Assembly (NCBI GenBank): GCA_945876285.1
Contig: CAMCNO010000008.1
Span: 1 to 64,000 of the forward strand
Source of the DNA: an uncultured Clostridia bacterium
GTDB lineage: Bacteria > Bacillota > Clostridia > Oscillospirales > Oscillospiraceae
DNA length: 64,000 nt
Direction of reading: 5' to 3'
The notes under the pieces are model-generated. The model was not told the DNA's origin and did not search any database. It saw only the letters and a program-made list of their open reading frames with translations. Positions 1 to 9,563 of this stretch are shown one piece after another. Positions within the stretch are counted from its first letter, which is position 1; each line of letters begins with the position of its first letter. The translations under genes were made by a program, and so were the position numbers.

Positions 1-764
1 TACTTGAACACCTTGCCGCAGCAGTAGATGGCCCAGCAGTTGGGGGTGTTGTACATGGAGTCGTTGTCGGCGTGGGTCTTGTAGCTCATGTAGACGGGAG
101 TCTTGGGGTCCAGGTCCTCCCGGATCAGGTCCTCCCGGATGATGACCACGGCCATGCCGGCGGGGCCCACGTTCTTCTGCACGCCGGCCCAGATGAGGCC
201 GTACTTGCTCACATCGCAGGGACGGGACAGGAACATGGAGGACTGGTCGGACACCAGAACCTTGCCCTTGGTGTTGGGCAGGTTGAAGTAGGTGGTGCCG
301 TTGATGGTCTCGTTCTCGCAGATGTAGACATAGTCGGCATCCTCGGGAATGTCCAGATCGGAGCAGTCGGGAATGTAGGAGAAGTTCTCATCCTTGGAGG
401 AGGCCACGATCTTGACCTCGCCGTACTTCTTGGCCTCGGCGATGGCCTTCTTGGACCAGGCACCGGTCTCCACATAGCAGGCCACGCCATTCTTCATCAG
501 GTTGATGGGCACCATGGCGAACTGGACGGTGCCGCCGCCCTGAACGAACAGGACCTTGTAGTTGTCGGGAATGCCCATCAGCTTCCGCAGGTCAGCCTCG
601 GCCTCGTCGCGGATCTGCTGGAACACCTTGGAACGGTGGCTCATCTCCATGACGCACATGCCGCTGCCGCGGTAGTTCATCATCTCGGCGGCGATCTCTT
701 CCAGAACAGGCTCCGGCATCATAGCGGGACCGGCGGAGAAGTTGTAAGTACGACCGTATTTCAT
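1..764 (-). CDS. serC: Phosphoserine aminotransferase, C-terminal part beyond window edge
   Basis: Reverse-strand translation begins MKYGRTYNFSAGPAMMPEPVLEEIAAEM and contains the SerC-type stretch VGPAGMAVVIIREDL; open at the window edge. Confidence 0.93.
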   Translation of the reverse strand, partial: MKYGRTYNFSAGPAMMPEPVLEEIAAEMMNYRGSGMCVMEMSHRSKVFQQIRDEAEADLRKLMGIPDNYKVLFVQGGGTVQFAMVPINLMKNGVACYVETGAWSKKAIAEAKKYGEVKIVASSKDENFSYIPDCSDLDIPEDADYVYICENETINGTTYFNLPNTKGKVLVSDQSSMFLSRPCDVSKYGLIWAGVQKNVGPAGMAVVIIREDLIREDLDPKTPVYMSYKTHADNDSMYNTPNCWAIYCCGKVFK

Positions 765-991
765 CGTGAATTCCTCCATCTTTTCATATTTTCGGAAAAG
801 GGCGACCTTTTCCTGTGATCCTGCTTTCAGTATACGACAGGGGACCGGGAGAATCAACCGATTATTCAAATTTTTCAGTCTGGCTAAAAAAATGTTTGGC
901 TTTTGTGCAAAAAGGCAATAAATAACAGGGGGTATCTGCGAAAAATCAACGGAAGTACCGAAAAAGACGGCGGACAAATGGAGGGAAGCAG

Positions 992-1020
992 TTGAAATTC
1001 AATGGAAAACTTACTATAAT
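992..1020 (+). promoter_or_regulatory. Sigma70-like promoter
   Basis: TTGAAA - 17 nt - TATAAT upstream of the 1076 ORF. Confidence 0.6.
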
Positions 1021-1075
1021 GTCCGTGTGTGTGAAAAAGTGGGAGTAAGCCTCCCAATTTAGGAAAGAAGAGGAA

Positions 1076-1924
1076 ATGACCATGAGACCGGACGGAACCC
1101 GCGTCAAGGGATTGACGCCCATCGTGCAGGCCCTGCCATACATCATGCCCAAGCGGTTTGACGCCCAGAACTGGGCCAGCGACTATGTGGATGAGGATAT
1201 CGTCAAGACCTTTATCCGCCAGAAGCGGCGGGAGGGCCACCGCGTGACCCATATGAGCGTGCTGATCGCCGCTTACTACAAGGCGGCGCTGGAAAATCCC
1301 AAGGTGAACTACTTCATCATGAACCGCAAGGTGTACAAGCGGAACCATTTCTGCGTCAGCTTCGTCATCCTCAAGACCCGGGCGGACGGCACCCCGGATG
1401 AGACGACTCTGAAAATTTACCTGAACCCGGAGGACGATGTGTTCACCATCAGCCAGCGTATTCAGGAGAACATCGACCGGAACCTGGAGGCTGTCCACAA
1501 CAACAATACGGATAAATTCGCCAACATCGCCTTCTCTATCCCCGGTCTTGCCCGGCTGGTGTTCGGCCTGGCTTACCGGCTGGACGTGTGGGGCTTGCTG
1601 CCGAAGAAGATCATCGACCTCAGCCCCTTCCACACCAGCCTGTTCATCACGAACCTGGCTTCCATCAACACCAGCTACATTTTCCACCACTGCTATGAGT
1701 TCGGCACCACCAGCGTGTTCATCTGCATGGGCAAGCCCGTGCCAGACCCCCACGCCCCGGCGGAGAGCCGGAAAAAGCGGATGCCCCTGGGTGTGGTGAT
1801 GGACGAGCGGATTGCCACCGGCATCGAATATTCCCGCTTCTTCGCCGCCTTTGAGCGGTATCTGAAAAAGCCGGAGCTGCTGGAGACCCGCCTGGACGGC
1901 AAGGCCGTCCCGGTGATGGCGTGA
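1076..1924 (+). CDS. Stand-alone 2-oxoacid dehydrogenase acyltransferase (E2/CAT-fold) like protein
   Basis: 282 aa, E2 catalytic-domain-like pattern without a lipoyl domain; C-terminal DERIATG at the position expected for DHRxxDG. Confidence 0.6.
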   Translation: MTMRPDGTRVKGLTPIVQALPYIMPKRFDAQNWASDYVDEDIVKTFIRQKRREGHRVTHMSVLIAAYYKAALENPKVNYFIMNRKVYKRNHFCVSFVILKTRADGTPDETTLKIYLNPEDDVFTISQRIQENIDRNLEAVHNNNTDKFANIAFSIPGLARLVFGLAYRLDVWGLLPKKIIDLSPFHTSLFITNLASINTSYIFHHCYEFGTTSVFICMGKPVPDPHAPAESRKKRMPLGVVMDERIATGIEYSRFFAAFERYLKKPELLETRLDGKAVPVMA

Positions 1925-3252
1925 GGAGGGAGACCGTGGAAAACGGATACGCGGAGCGGGCAAAGACCTGGCTCCGCATGGTATGGCTGTATGTCCGCTC
2001 TCTGGGCAAATGGTTGTTTTTGGCGGTGGCTGTGGGCCTTGCCTGCGGTGTGATCGGCACCGCCTTCCACATGGGCGTCCACGAGGCTACCCTGCTCCGG
2101 GGGGAACACCCCTGGCTGCTGTGGTGCCTGCCCCTGGCGGGTCTTGTAATTGTCGGTTTTTATAAGCTGACAAAGACCGAGGGCCAGGGCACCAACGCTG
2201 TCATTGACCAGGTGCATCTGGGCAAAGGCCTGCCCATTCTGCTGCTGCCCGCCATTTTCCTGGGCACTGTGCTGACCCACCTGTGCGGCGGCTCCGCCGG
2301 ACGGGAGGGCGCCGCACTCCAGATGGGCGGCACCATCGGCTTCCACACCGGGCGGCTGTTCCGCCTGGATGACAAGGATCTGCGCATCGCCACCCTGGCG
2401 GGCATGGCGGCGTTTTTCTCCGCCCTGTTCGGCACGCCTCTGACCGCTGCCATCTTCTCCATCGTGGTCATCAGCGTGGGCGTCATGTACCACGCCGCCA
2501 TGTTCCCCTGCCTGACCGCCGCACTGACGGCCTACGGCGTGTCGCTGCTGCTGGGCGTGGAGCCTACCCGCTTTGCCGTGGAGATGCCTGCCCTGGCGAC
2601 GGGCACCATGCTGCGTGTCGGCGTGCTGGCGGTGCTGTGCGCCCTGGTATCTGTCCTGTTCTGCGGCGTCATGCACACGGCGGAGCATCTGATGGAGAAG
2701 TATTTTCCGAACCCCTGGATACGGGTCGCGGTGGGCGGTATTGCCGTCGTCGCCCTGACCTATCTCTGCGGCACCACGGACTATAACGGCGCGGGTATGG
2801 ATGTGGTCACCGCCGCTGTGGAGCAGGGAACGGCACATCCTGCCGCATTCCTGTTAAAGCTGCTGTTTACCGCCGTGACCCTGGCCGCCGGCTTCAAGGG
2901 CGGCGAGGTGGTGCCCTCCTTCTTCGTGGGAGCTACGTTTGGCTGCGTGGTGGGGCCGCTGCTGGGCCTGCCCGCAGGAGCTTCCGCCGCCATCGGCCTG
3001 GTGGCCGTGTTCTGCGGCGCTACCAACTGCCCCCTGGCGTCCACCCTGCTGTCCATTGAGCTGTTCGGAGACGGCGGTCTGCTGTACTTCGCCCTGGCCT
3101 GCGTCATCAGCTACATGCTCTCAGGGTACAGCGGCCTGTACTCCAGCCAGACCATTCTGTACTCCAAGCTGAAGGCCCAGTACATCAACGTCCACACCAA
3201 TGAGCCGAAGCAGGACCCCGGCCTGGCTCATACCGGGAATCTCAACGAGTAA
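1921..3252 (+). CDS. ClC-family chloride/fluoride channel or antiporter
   Basis: Multi-TM protein with CGGSAGREGAALQMGG (GREGxxxQMG motif) and other ClC motifs. Confidence 0.88.
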   Translation: MRRETVENGYAERAKTWLRMVWLYVRSLGKWLFLAVAVGLACGVIGTAFHMGVHEATLLRGEHPWLLWCLPLAGLVIVGFYKLTKTEGQGTNAVIDQVHLGKGLPILLLPAIFLGTVLTHLCGGSAGREGAALQMGGTIGFHTGRLFRLDDKDLRIATLAGMAAFFSALFGTPLTAAIFSIVVISVGVMYHAAMFPCLTAALTAYGVSLLLGVEPTRFAVEMPALATGTMLRVGVLAVLCALVSVLFCGVMHTAEHLMEKYFPNPWIRVAVGGIAVVALTYLCGTTDYNGAGMDVVTAAVEQGTAHPAAFLLKLLFTAVTLAAGFKGGEVVPSFFVGATFGCVVGPLLGLPAGASAAIGLVAVFCGATNCPLASTLLSIELFGDGGLLYFALACVISYMLSGYSGLYSSQTILYSKLKAQYINVHTNEPKQDPGLAHTGNLNE

Positions 3253-3259
3253 AAACAGA

Positions 3260-3306
3260 CCTCCCGTGGCATACTGTGTGAAAACACGAGCCACGGGAGG
3301 TTTTTT
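3260..3306 (+). terminator. Intrinsic terminator-like hairpin overlapping the next gene's SD
   Basis: cctcccgtggc...gccacgggagg perfect 11-bp stem followed by TTTTTT. Confidence 0.8.
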
Positions 3307-4014
3307 ATGCAGTTCATCCAGTTGCTGGCACAGATCGGACAGACGAGCCTGATGGCGCTGCTGTCCATCGTGGTGCTGTTTCTTTTGGCAAAGCTCATGG
3401 GCACCAAGCAGGTGTCCCAGATGACCATGTTCGACTATGTGGTGGGTATCACCATCGGCTCCATCGCGGCGGAACTGGCGACGGAGCTGGAGGAACCCGC
3501 CAAGCCTCTGACCGCGCTCATCCTCTACGGCGTGGTAGCCTTTCTGATTTCCATTCTGACCAATGAATCCGTGAAAGCCCGGGCGGTGGTGACGGGCAAG
3601 CCCCTGGTGCTGCTGGAAAACGGCGTCATCTACCGGCAGAACCTGAAAAAGGCCCGGCTGGACCTGAACGAATTTCTGACCTACTGCCGCATCGGCGGCT
3701 GGTTCGACCTGAACCAGCTCCAGTCGGCGGTGCTGGAGCACAACGGCGTGGTCAGCTTCCTGCCCAAGGAGACGGACCGCCCCGCCACCCCCACGGACCT
3801 GGACCTGAACCCAAAGCAGTCCAAGGTGCAGACGCCCTTTGTGATGGACGGCAAACTGCTGGAGGATAACATCCACCAGGCGGGGAAGGAGGATTCCTGG
3901 GTTCGGCGGAGCTTACTGCGCCAGGGGTACAAGGACGAAGCGGATGTGCTCCTGGCCCTGTGGGACGGCGGCGAAAAGCTGACGGTATTCCCCATGCGCC
4001 CGGAGAAGAAGTAA
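3307..4014 (+). CDS. DUF421/YetF-family membrane protein
   Basis: 235 aa; LMGTKQVSQMTMFDYVVGITIGSIAAELAT is typical of DUF421. Confidence 0.88.
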   Translation: MQFIQLLAQIGQTSLMALLSIVVLFLLAKLMGTKQVSQMTMFDYVVGITIGSIAAELATELEEPAKPLTALILYGVVAFLISILTNESVKARAVVTGKPLVLLENGVIYRQNLKKARLDLNEFLTYCRIGGWFDLNQLQSAVLEHNGVVSFLPKETDRPATPTDLDLNPKQSKVQTPFVMDGKLLEDNIHQAGKEDSWVRRSLLRQGYKDEADVLLALWDGGEKLTVFPMRPEKK

Positions 4015-4055
4015 CGTTCTATTCGTCGGAGACATAGGCTGGCAGGGGTGATGCC

Positions 4056-4244
4056 ATGCACAACTGCGACTGCGACCCACTGGCGCTGACCACGGCGGTC
4101 AACACCCTGGCAGTATCCATCGCCAGCCGCCTGAACGACGCAGACCTGGCCCTGGCGGCGGCCGTCCTGACCCAGCTGGGAGACACCCTGACCACCATTT
4201 CCGTCCAGCGGGAGCGGTGTGGGCCGGGGGAGCCGGAGATATAG
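4056..4244 (+). CDS. Small conserved-looking hypothetical protein (62 aa)
   Basis: Short ORF starting MHNCDCDPLALTTAVNTLAV, followed directly by a terminator. Confidence 0.5.
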   Translation: MHNCDCDPLALTTAVNTLAVSIASRLNDADLALAAAVLTQLGDTLTTISVQRERCGPGEPEI

Positions 4245-4245
4245 G

Positions 4246-4276
4246 AAATGGACGCGCTTTCGGCGCGTCCATTTTT
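4246..4276 (+). terminator. Intrinsic terminator
   Basis: aaatggacgcgc-tttcg-gcgcgtccattt + T run. Confidence 0.85.
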
Positions 4277-4277
4277 C

Positions 4278-6503
4278 TTACAGGCCCAGCAGCCGCCGGG
4301 CCGTTTCCACGTTTTTTCGCTCCATGCCCTGGAGCCGCTTCACCGCGGCGGCCTGGGCCTCGGGGTGGCTGGCCTGGGCTGCCGCAAGGTCGATCATCTC
4401 CCGCAGATTTTCCTCCGTCAAAGCGTCCAAATCGGTGAACAGCTCCTGCCCAATGTACCGCAGGAACGCGGACACCTTGGGGTCATACACCACGCCTGCC
4501 AGAGGGATTCCCTGCCCGGCGGCGAAGATGAGGGCGTGGAGCCGCATGGCGACCACCAGTTCCATCCGGCTGAGGGCACCGATGATAGTGCCCGCCCCGC
4601 CGGCGTCGTCCAGGAAGTAGTGGGGGATGTCCAGCCCGGCGGCGGCCTGCCGCGCGGCGATGGGGTCCTGGTGCTTTTCCACCGCAACGAACACGGGTGT
4701 CAGGCCGTAAGTCTCGTAGGCATACTTGGCTGCCTTGGCGAACAGGGGAGCCTTGCTCTCAAAGCCCTTCCACTGGCGCAGGGCAAAGCAGATATACCGT
4801 CCGTGGGGCGGGATGCCCGCCCGGAGCAGCACGCTGTCCGTCTCGCTTTCACCGGCCCGGCGCAGGGTCAGGGCCGGGTCCGCCGTCAGCAGAATTTCCG
4901 GCTCGGTCACGCCCATGGCCCGCAGCTCGTCCAGGGAGTCCGGCTCCCGGAGGGTGATGGCGTTCACATTGGCGTTCAGCACCTTTGCCGCCAGCTTCCG
5001 GTGGTTTTCCCGGGTGACAGGGCCGATGCCGCAGCCGTACATCTGCACCTTGCAGCCGCTCTTTTTGGCGCTTTGGATGTTGTGCAGGTAGAACCACAAC
5101 GAGCGGCGGGAGGTCACGTCCTGAATCAAGCTGCCGCCGCCGTTGATATAGAGCTTCGCCTGCTTCATGGCTCCCCGCCACGCCGGAATGTTCATCCGGC
5201 TGACGGAGCGGACCCGGTAGGTCAGGCGTGTGCTCCTGGGGTCCTTGGAGATGACGGTCATGGGCATATCCGGGTCAATGCCCCGCATCTCCTGCAAAAT
5301 GGCCTCCAGAATGGCGTCATCTCCGGCGTTGCCCCGGCCGTAGGCGCCGCAGATCACCACGCCGTCCCGTACGTTTTTGGGCCGGGCATGGCGGCGGATA
5401 ATTTCTTCGTAAATGTGAAGCTGGGTGTCCACCGTTTTCTGAATGGAGAACTGGGTGGACGCCTTTTCATAGAGCTTTTCGCCCATCTGACGGCGGAGAC
5501 AGTCATCATTGCCCAGGGCCGCCAAATGCTCGCCCAGCGCCTGCCAGTCTCCGGCCTGGACCAGAAAACCGTTCACGTCGGTGTCAATGAGGTAGGGGAT
5601 GCCGCCCACGGCGGTAGCGACTGTCGCCAGGTGGAACCTTGCGCCCTCGGTCAGGGCGTAGGGGAAGGTCTCGGACAGGCTGGTGAGGGCGTTGATGTCC
5701 AGGGCAGAGTAGAAGCGGTCCATGCCGCCGGAAATCCATCCGGCGAAAGTCACCTGTTTTTCAACGCCCAGCTCTTTGGCAAGAGCCCCCAGTTTTTCAC
5801 GCTCCTCCCCGTCTCCGGCGATGACGAGGTGAAGCCGTTTACACTTCTGATAGCCTGCGGCGAAGCCACGCACCAAAGTGGACATATCCTTGACGGGATT
5901 CAGACGGGCGGCGATGCCCACCACCACGCTGTTCTCATCCACATCCGCCCCCAGGCTCCGCAGGTAGGGCAGCCGGTCTCCCTGCGGGGGCGCCGGAGTA
6001 AAATCGATGCCGTTATAAATAGCGTAGAACCGATCCGGCGCAAAGCCCCGGTCGATCAGCAGGTCCACCATGGCGTCGGACACGCCGATGCGGTAGTCCA
6101 GATGCCGCAGGGCCCAGGCGTTGATGGTGCCGAAGGTCAGGCGGCTGAGGGGGCGGCCCATGTAGTCCAGCTTGTAGTCGCTGTGGACGGTGGAGACCAC
6201 CGGCAGCCCTGTGGAGGAGCGCAGCAGGGCACCCACCATGTTGGCCCGGGAGCCGTGACAGTGGATGACCTGGTAGCCACCGGCCCTGATGTAGTCCGTC
6301 AGCTTCCTCCGCAGCCGGGGAATATTATTGCCGCCCATAATTTCAGTGGGAATGCCCATGCTCCGGGCTTCCTCGGCAAAGGGACCGTCCCTGAAGCAGA
6401 CCAGCTGGGCGGTAATGGACTTATTCAGGTATTGCAGCAGGCTCAGGACATGGGTTTTGGCGCCGCCGGAGTCTCCGCCGCTGATGAGATGGATGACTTT
6501 CAT
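4278..6503 (-). CDS. Fusion: GT4-type glycosyltransferase + CsaB-like polysaccharide pyruvyl transferase
   Basis: 741 aa; N-term MKVIHLISGGDSGGAKTHVLSLL (GT4), C-term GVVICGAYGRGNAGDDAILEAIL... LYINGGGSLIQDVTSRRSLWFYL (CsaB). Confidence 0.9.
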   Translation of the reverse strand: MKVIHLISGGDSGGAKTHVLSLLQYLNKSITAQLVCFRDGPFAEEARSMGIPTEIMGGNNIPRLRRKLTDYIRAGGYQVIHCHGSRANMVGALLRSSTGLPVVSTVHSDYKLDYMGRPLSRLTFGTINAWALRHLDYRIGVSDAMVDLLIDRGFAPDRFYAIYNGIDFTPAPPQGDRLPYLRSLGADVDENSVVVGIAARLNPVKDMSTLVRGFAAGYQKCKRLHLVIAGDGEEREKLGALAKELGVEKQVTFAGWISGGMDRFYSALDINALTSLSETFPYALTEGARFHLATVATAVGGIPYLIDTDVNGFLVQAGDWQALGEHLAALGNDDCLRRQMGEKLYEKASTQFSIQKTVDTQLHIYEEIIRRHARPKNVRDGVVICGAYGRGNAGDDAILEAILQEMRGIDPDMPMTVISKDPRSTRLTYRVRSVSRMNIPAWRGAMKQAKLYINGGGSLIQDVTSRRSLWFYLHNIQSAKKSGCKVQMYGCGIGPVTRENHRKLAAKVLNANVNAITLREPDSLDELRAMGVTEPEILLTADPALTLRRAGESETDSVLLRAGIPPHGRYICFALRQWKGFESKAPLFAKAAKYAYETYGLTPVFVAVEKHQDPIAARQAAAGLDIPHYFLDDAGGAGTIIGALSRMELVVAMRLHALIFAAGQGIPLAGVVYDPKVSAFLRYIGQELFTDLDALTEENLREMIDLAAAQASHPEAQAAAVKRLQGMERKNVETARRLLGL

Positions 6504-6620
6504 GGAAAAGACCTCATTTCAAAAAATGGTCTTGTGGATTCTGAAAAAATAGTATACAATATTTCCCGAACGTTGTCCACAACAAGAGAAAAACCGGGCA
6601 CTTGCCCGTATGGAGGAAGT

Positions 6621-7097
6621 ATGGAACAGAAAGCGAAACGTAAATTCAACATCGTGGATGTCATCGTCGTGGTGCTGATCCTGGCGGTGGTGGGCTTTGC
6701 GGCTTACAAGCTGTTGGGCTCCCGGGATTCCGGCTCCCGCGCTATGACCAAGGTGACGTATACGGTAAAGGCCGAGGGCGTTCCCAAGGAAGTGTATGAC
6801 AACAGCAAGCTGCACCTGCCCTCTCCGCTGATGGCTTCCGGCGCTCTGGTGGGCGGCCAGATCGAGTCTGTTGAGAAAGCTCCCTACTATGTGCTGGGCC
6901 CCGATGGGGAGTGGGTGGAGGACCCCGAGCATGTGACGCTGTACTTCACCGCCACCACCGAGACCCCCACCGAGGCGGTGATGACCACCAAGGTCGGTGA
7001 TCAGGAGGTCCGCATCGGCAAGACGGATTACATCCTCAAGAGTGAGTATATCGAGATCAAGGGCGGCACCATCGTGGACGTCCGGTGGGGCGAATAA
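6621..7097 (+). CDS. DUF4330-like membrane-anchored protein
   Basis: MEQKAKRKFNIVDVIVVVLILAVVGFAAYKLL followed by a soluble domain. Confidence 0.7.
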   Translation: MEQKAKRKFNIVDVIVVVLILAVVGFAAYKLLGSRDSGSRAMTKVTYTVKAEGVPKEVYDNSKLHLPSPLMASGALVGGQIESVEKAPYYVLGPDGEWVEDPEHVTLYFTATTETPTEAVMTTKVGDQEVRIGKTDYILKSEYIEIKGGTIVDVRWGE

Positions 7098-7105
7098 GAA
7101 CCATT

Positions 7106-7145
7106 AAAAACAGGCTGTGCGCAATGCGCACAGCCTGCTTTTTTT
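7106..7145 (+). terminator. Intrinsic terminator
   Basis: caggctgtgcgcaatgcgcacagcctg + T7. Confidence 0.85.
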
Positions 7146-7149
7146 CGCC

Positions 7150-8526
7150 TTACAGGGAGCATTTGCCCCGGGCCATATACCGGCCCTGGGGCGTCTCGTC
7201 CAGAACCTTGCCGTTCTCCACGGCGAGATTGCCCCGGAGCCACACTTGCCGGATGCCGCCGGCGGTGACAAAGCCCTCGTAGGGGTTGTAATCCACATTG
7301 GCCACGCAGTCGTCCGCCCGGATGATGTGGCTGGCGCCGGGATCGTAGACCACGATGTCGGCGTCCGCACCGGGGCGCAGATGGCCCTTCCGGGGGAACA
7401 GGCCGTACAGCTTGGCCGGGTTTTCGCTGAGGGCCAGGCACATCCGCTGGGCGGTGATGCGCTTGGGAGCCACGCCGTAGGAGTAAATCAGCTCGCCCCG
7501 TGTCTCCACGCCGGGCAGGCCGCCGGGGATTTTGGTGAAGTCCTCCCGGCCCGCGTCCTTCTGTTCCAGTGTGAAAGAGCAGTGGTCGGTGGAGATGGTC
7601 TGGATGTCGCCTCGGCGCAGGGCCTTCCACAGAAGGGCCTGCTGTTCTTTGCTTCGGATGGGCGGCGCGCAGACGTACCGTGCCGCCTGAGAGTAATCCT
7701 CATTGAAGTATACGCTGTCGTCCAACAGCAGGTACTGGGGGCAGGTCTCCACGTAGACCTTCTGGCCCCGGTCCCGGGCGTGCTGTACCTCCTTCAGCGC
7801 CTCCTGGTTGGTGAGGTGGACGATGACCACGGGAGCGTCCGCCGCCTGGGCGATGCGCAGCAGACGGCTGACCGCCTCCGCCTCCAGGTAGGGCGGCCGT
7901 GTCAGGGGATGGCAGGCGGGGGAGAATTCCCCGGCGTTTTTTCGCTCGGCGATCATGCCGTCGATGACCCCGGCGTTTTCACAGTGGACGCCGCAGATAC
8001 CGCCCAGGGATTTCAGCTCCTTCAGCGCCCAGTACATATCCCGGTCGCCCACCATCATGGCGGGATAGGTCATGTACATTTTGAAGGAGGAGACGCCCTT
8101 GGCGAACATATCCGGCAGTTCCGCCCGGATGGATTCGTTCCAGTCGTCGATGGTCATGTGGAAGCCGTAGTCGCAGAAGGTCCGTCCATCGGCCTTTTTG
8201 TGCCACAGGTCCAGGCCGTAGTGCAGGCTCTCGCCCTTGTTGGGGCAGGCGAAGTCGATGACGGTGGTAGTGCCGCCCCGGAGCGCCGCCCGGCTGCCGG
8301 TGTAGAAATCATCCGCCGTGGTGGTGTTGCACACATCCAGGTCAAAGTGGGTGTGTGCGTCGATAAAGCCGGGGAACAGCAGGCACCCGGACACATCCAC
8401 CACACGGTCTGCGTCTGTTTTCAGATTCTTTCCCGTTTCTACGATTTTTTCATCCTCTACCAGCAGGTCGGCCCGCTTCGTCCCCATGCCGGAGACCACC
8501 GTGCCGCCTTTGAACAGCGTACGCAT
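7150..8526 (-). CDS. hydA: Dihydropyrimidinase / D-hydantoinase family amidohydrolase
   Basis: 458 aa; VDVSGCLLFPGFIDAHTHFDLD, amidohydrolase metal motifs. Confidence 0.88.
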   Translation of the reverse strand: MRTLFKGGTVVSGMGTKRADLLVEDEKIVETGKNLKTDADRVVDVSGCLLFPGFIDAHTHFDLDVCNTTTADDFYTGSRAALRGGTTTVIDFACPNKGESLHYGLDLWHKKADGRTFCDYGFHMTIDDWNESIRAELPDMFAKGVSSFKMYMTYPAMMVGDRDMYWALKELKSLGGICGVHCENAGVIDGMIAERKNAGEFSPACHPLTRPPYLEAEAVSRLLRIAQAADAPVVIVHLTNQEALKEVQHARDRGQKVYVETCPQYLLLDDSVYFNEDYSQAARYVCAPPIRSKEQQALLWKALRRGDIQTISTDHCSFTLEQKDAGREDFTKIPGGLPGVETRGELIYSYGVAPKRITAQRMCLALSENPAKLYGLFPRKGHLRPGADADIVVYDPGASHIIRADDCVANVDYNPYEGFVTAGGIRQVWLRGNLAVENGKVLDETPQGRYMARGKCSL

Positions 8527-8669
8527 AAAAACCGCCCTCCATTTCTGTTGATGAGTTCAGTATAGCACACCTGTCCGCAAATTACCAGACATACCGGAAC
8601 ATAGCGGGAAGTTTACAAAAACGGTCAGGTCTGATCGTCCCCGCCGCCTGAAAAAGCTGGATCTGCACA

Positions 8670-8706
8670 AAGAAGAAGCCCGGAGCATCGCTCCAGGCTT
8701 CTTTGC
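8670..8706 (-). terminator. Terminator downstream of proC
   Basis: aagaagcccggagc-atc-gctccaggcttctt hairpin, one mismatch. Confidence 0.6.
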
Positions 8707-8716
8707 GTTCAGATGG

Positions 8717-9517
8717 TTATTTCAATTCCGTACTTTTCTCCCAGGCGGCGATGACCGCGTCCATCACGGCGCCCCGGAAGCCTGCCTCCTCCAGAGCACG
8801 GATGCCCTGAATGGTGGCACCGCCGGGGGAGCAGACCTCGTCCTTCAACTGACCGGGATGCTTGCCGGTTGCCAGCACCAGCTTTGCTGTGCCGATCATC
8901 ATCTGGGCGGCGCTCTCCAAAGCCAGGGCACGGGGCAGGCCGCAGGCAACGCCGCCGTCTGCCAGAGCCTCCAGAAACAGGTCCGCGAAGGCGGGGCCGC
9001 AGCCTGCCACAGCGCTGCCCGCGTCCATCAGGTGGTCTGCCAGAGGGGCAAGGCGGCCCACTCCAGACAGGGATTCCAGAAAGACCTTTTCTTCCTGCTT
9101 GGTGACGTTCTCGCTGCAATCGTAGAATACCATGCCCTCACCGATACCGGAGGGAGTGTTGGGCATGATGCGGATGACGGGGTAGTCTTTTCCAGCCAGC
9201 TCCCGGATGCGGGGGATGGTCAGCCCTGCCGCCATGGACACAAGAATGAAGCGGCTTTCCCGTTTTTCCAGAATAGGGCCGATATCCTCCAGCAGTCCCT
9301 GCATGTACTGGGGCTTGACACCCAGGAAAATGAGGTCGGCGCTCTGGGCGATTGCCTCGTTGTCCGCCACCCGGCACTCCAGCTCCTCCGCCAAAGCCTT
9401 GGCCTTTTCCACCGTGCGGTTCGCCAGAAAGACCTGGTCACTGGGAATGCTCCTGCAGGCGGCCCGGGCCAGCGCTCCGCCCATATTGCCGGTGCCGATA
9501 AAACCTAAAGTTGCCAT
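8717..9517 (-). CDS. proC: Pyrroline-5-carboxylate reductase
   Basis: MATLGFIGTGNMGGALARA; C-term DEVCSPGGATIQGIRALEEAGFRGAVMDAV. Confidence 0.95.
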   Translation of the reverse strand: MATLGFIGTGNMGGALARAACRSIPSDQVFLANRTVEKAKALAEELECRVADNEAIAQSADLIFLGVKPQYMQGLLEDIGPILEKRESRFILVSMAAGLTIPRIRELAGKDYPVIRIMPNTPSGIGEGMVFYDCSENVTKQEEKVFLESLSGVGRLAPLADHLMDAGSAVAGCGPAFADLFLEALADGGVACGLPRALALESAAQMMIGTAKLVLATGKHPGQLKDEVCSPGGATIQGIRALEEAGFRGAVMDAVIAAWEKSTELK

Positions 9518-9563
9518 ATGCTGCACATCCTTTCTCTGTATGGAAGCGGCTGAGAGGTTTGCG

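Noticed and set aside
110-145. Tandem repeat gtcctcccggat in serC, possible duplication
   Set aside because: Gives IREDLIREDLDP, which looks like normal SerC sequence in this lineage rather than an insertion.
4248-7097. 949-aa + strand ORF spanning the GT4-CsaB gene
   Set aside because: Only the last part (6621-7097, DUF4330-like) has its own RBS/start and coding character; the rest is antisense to the GT4-CsaB fusion.
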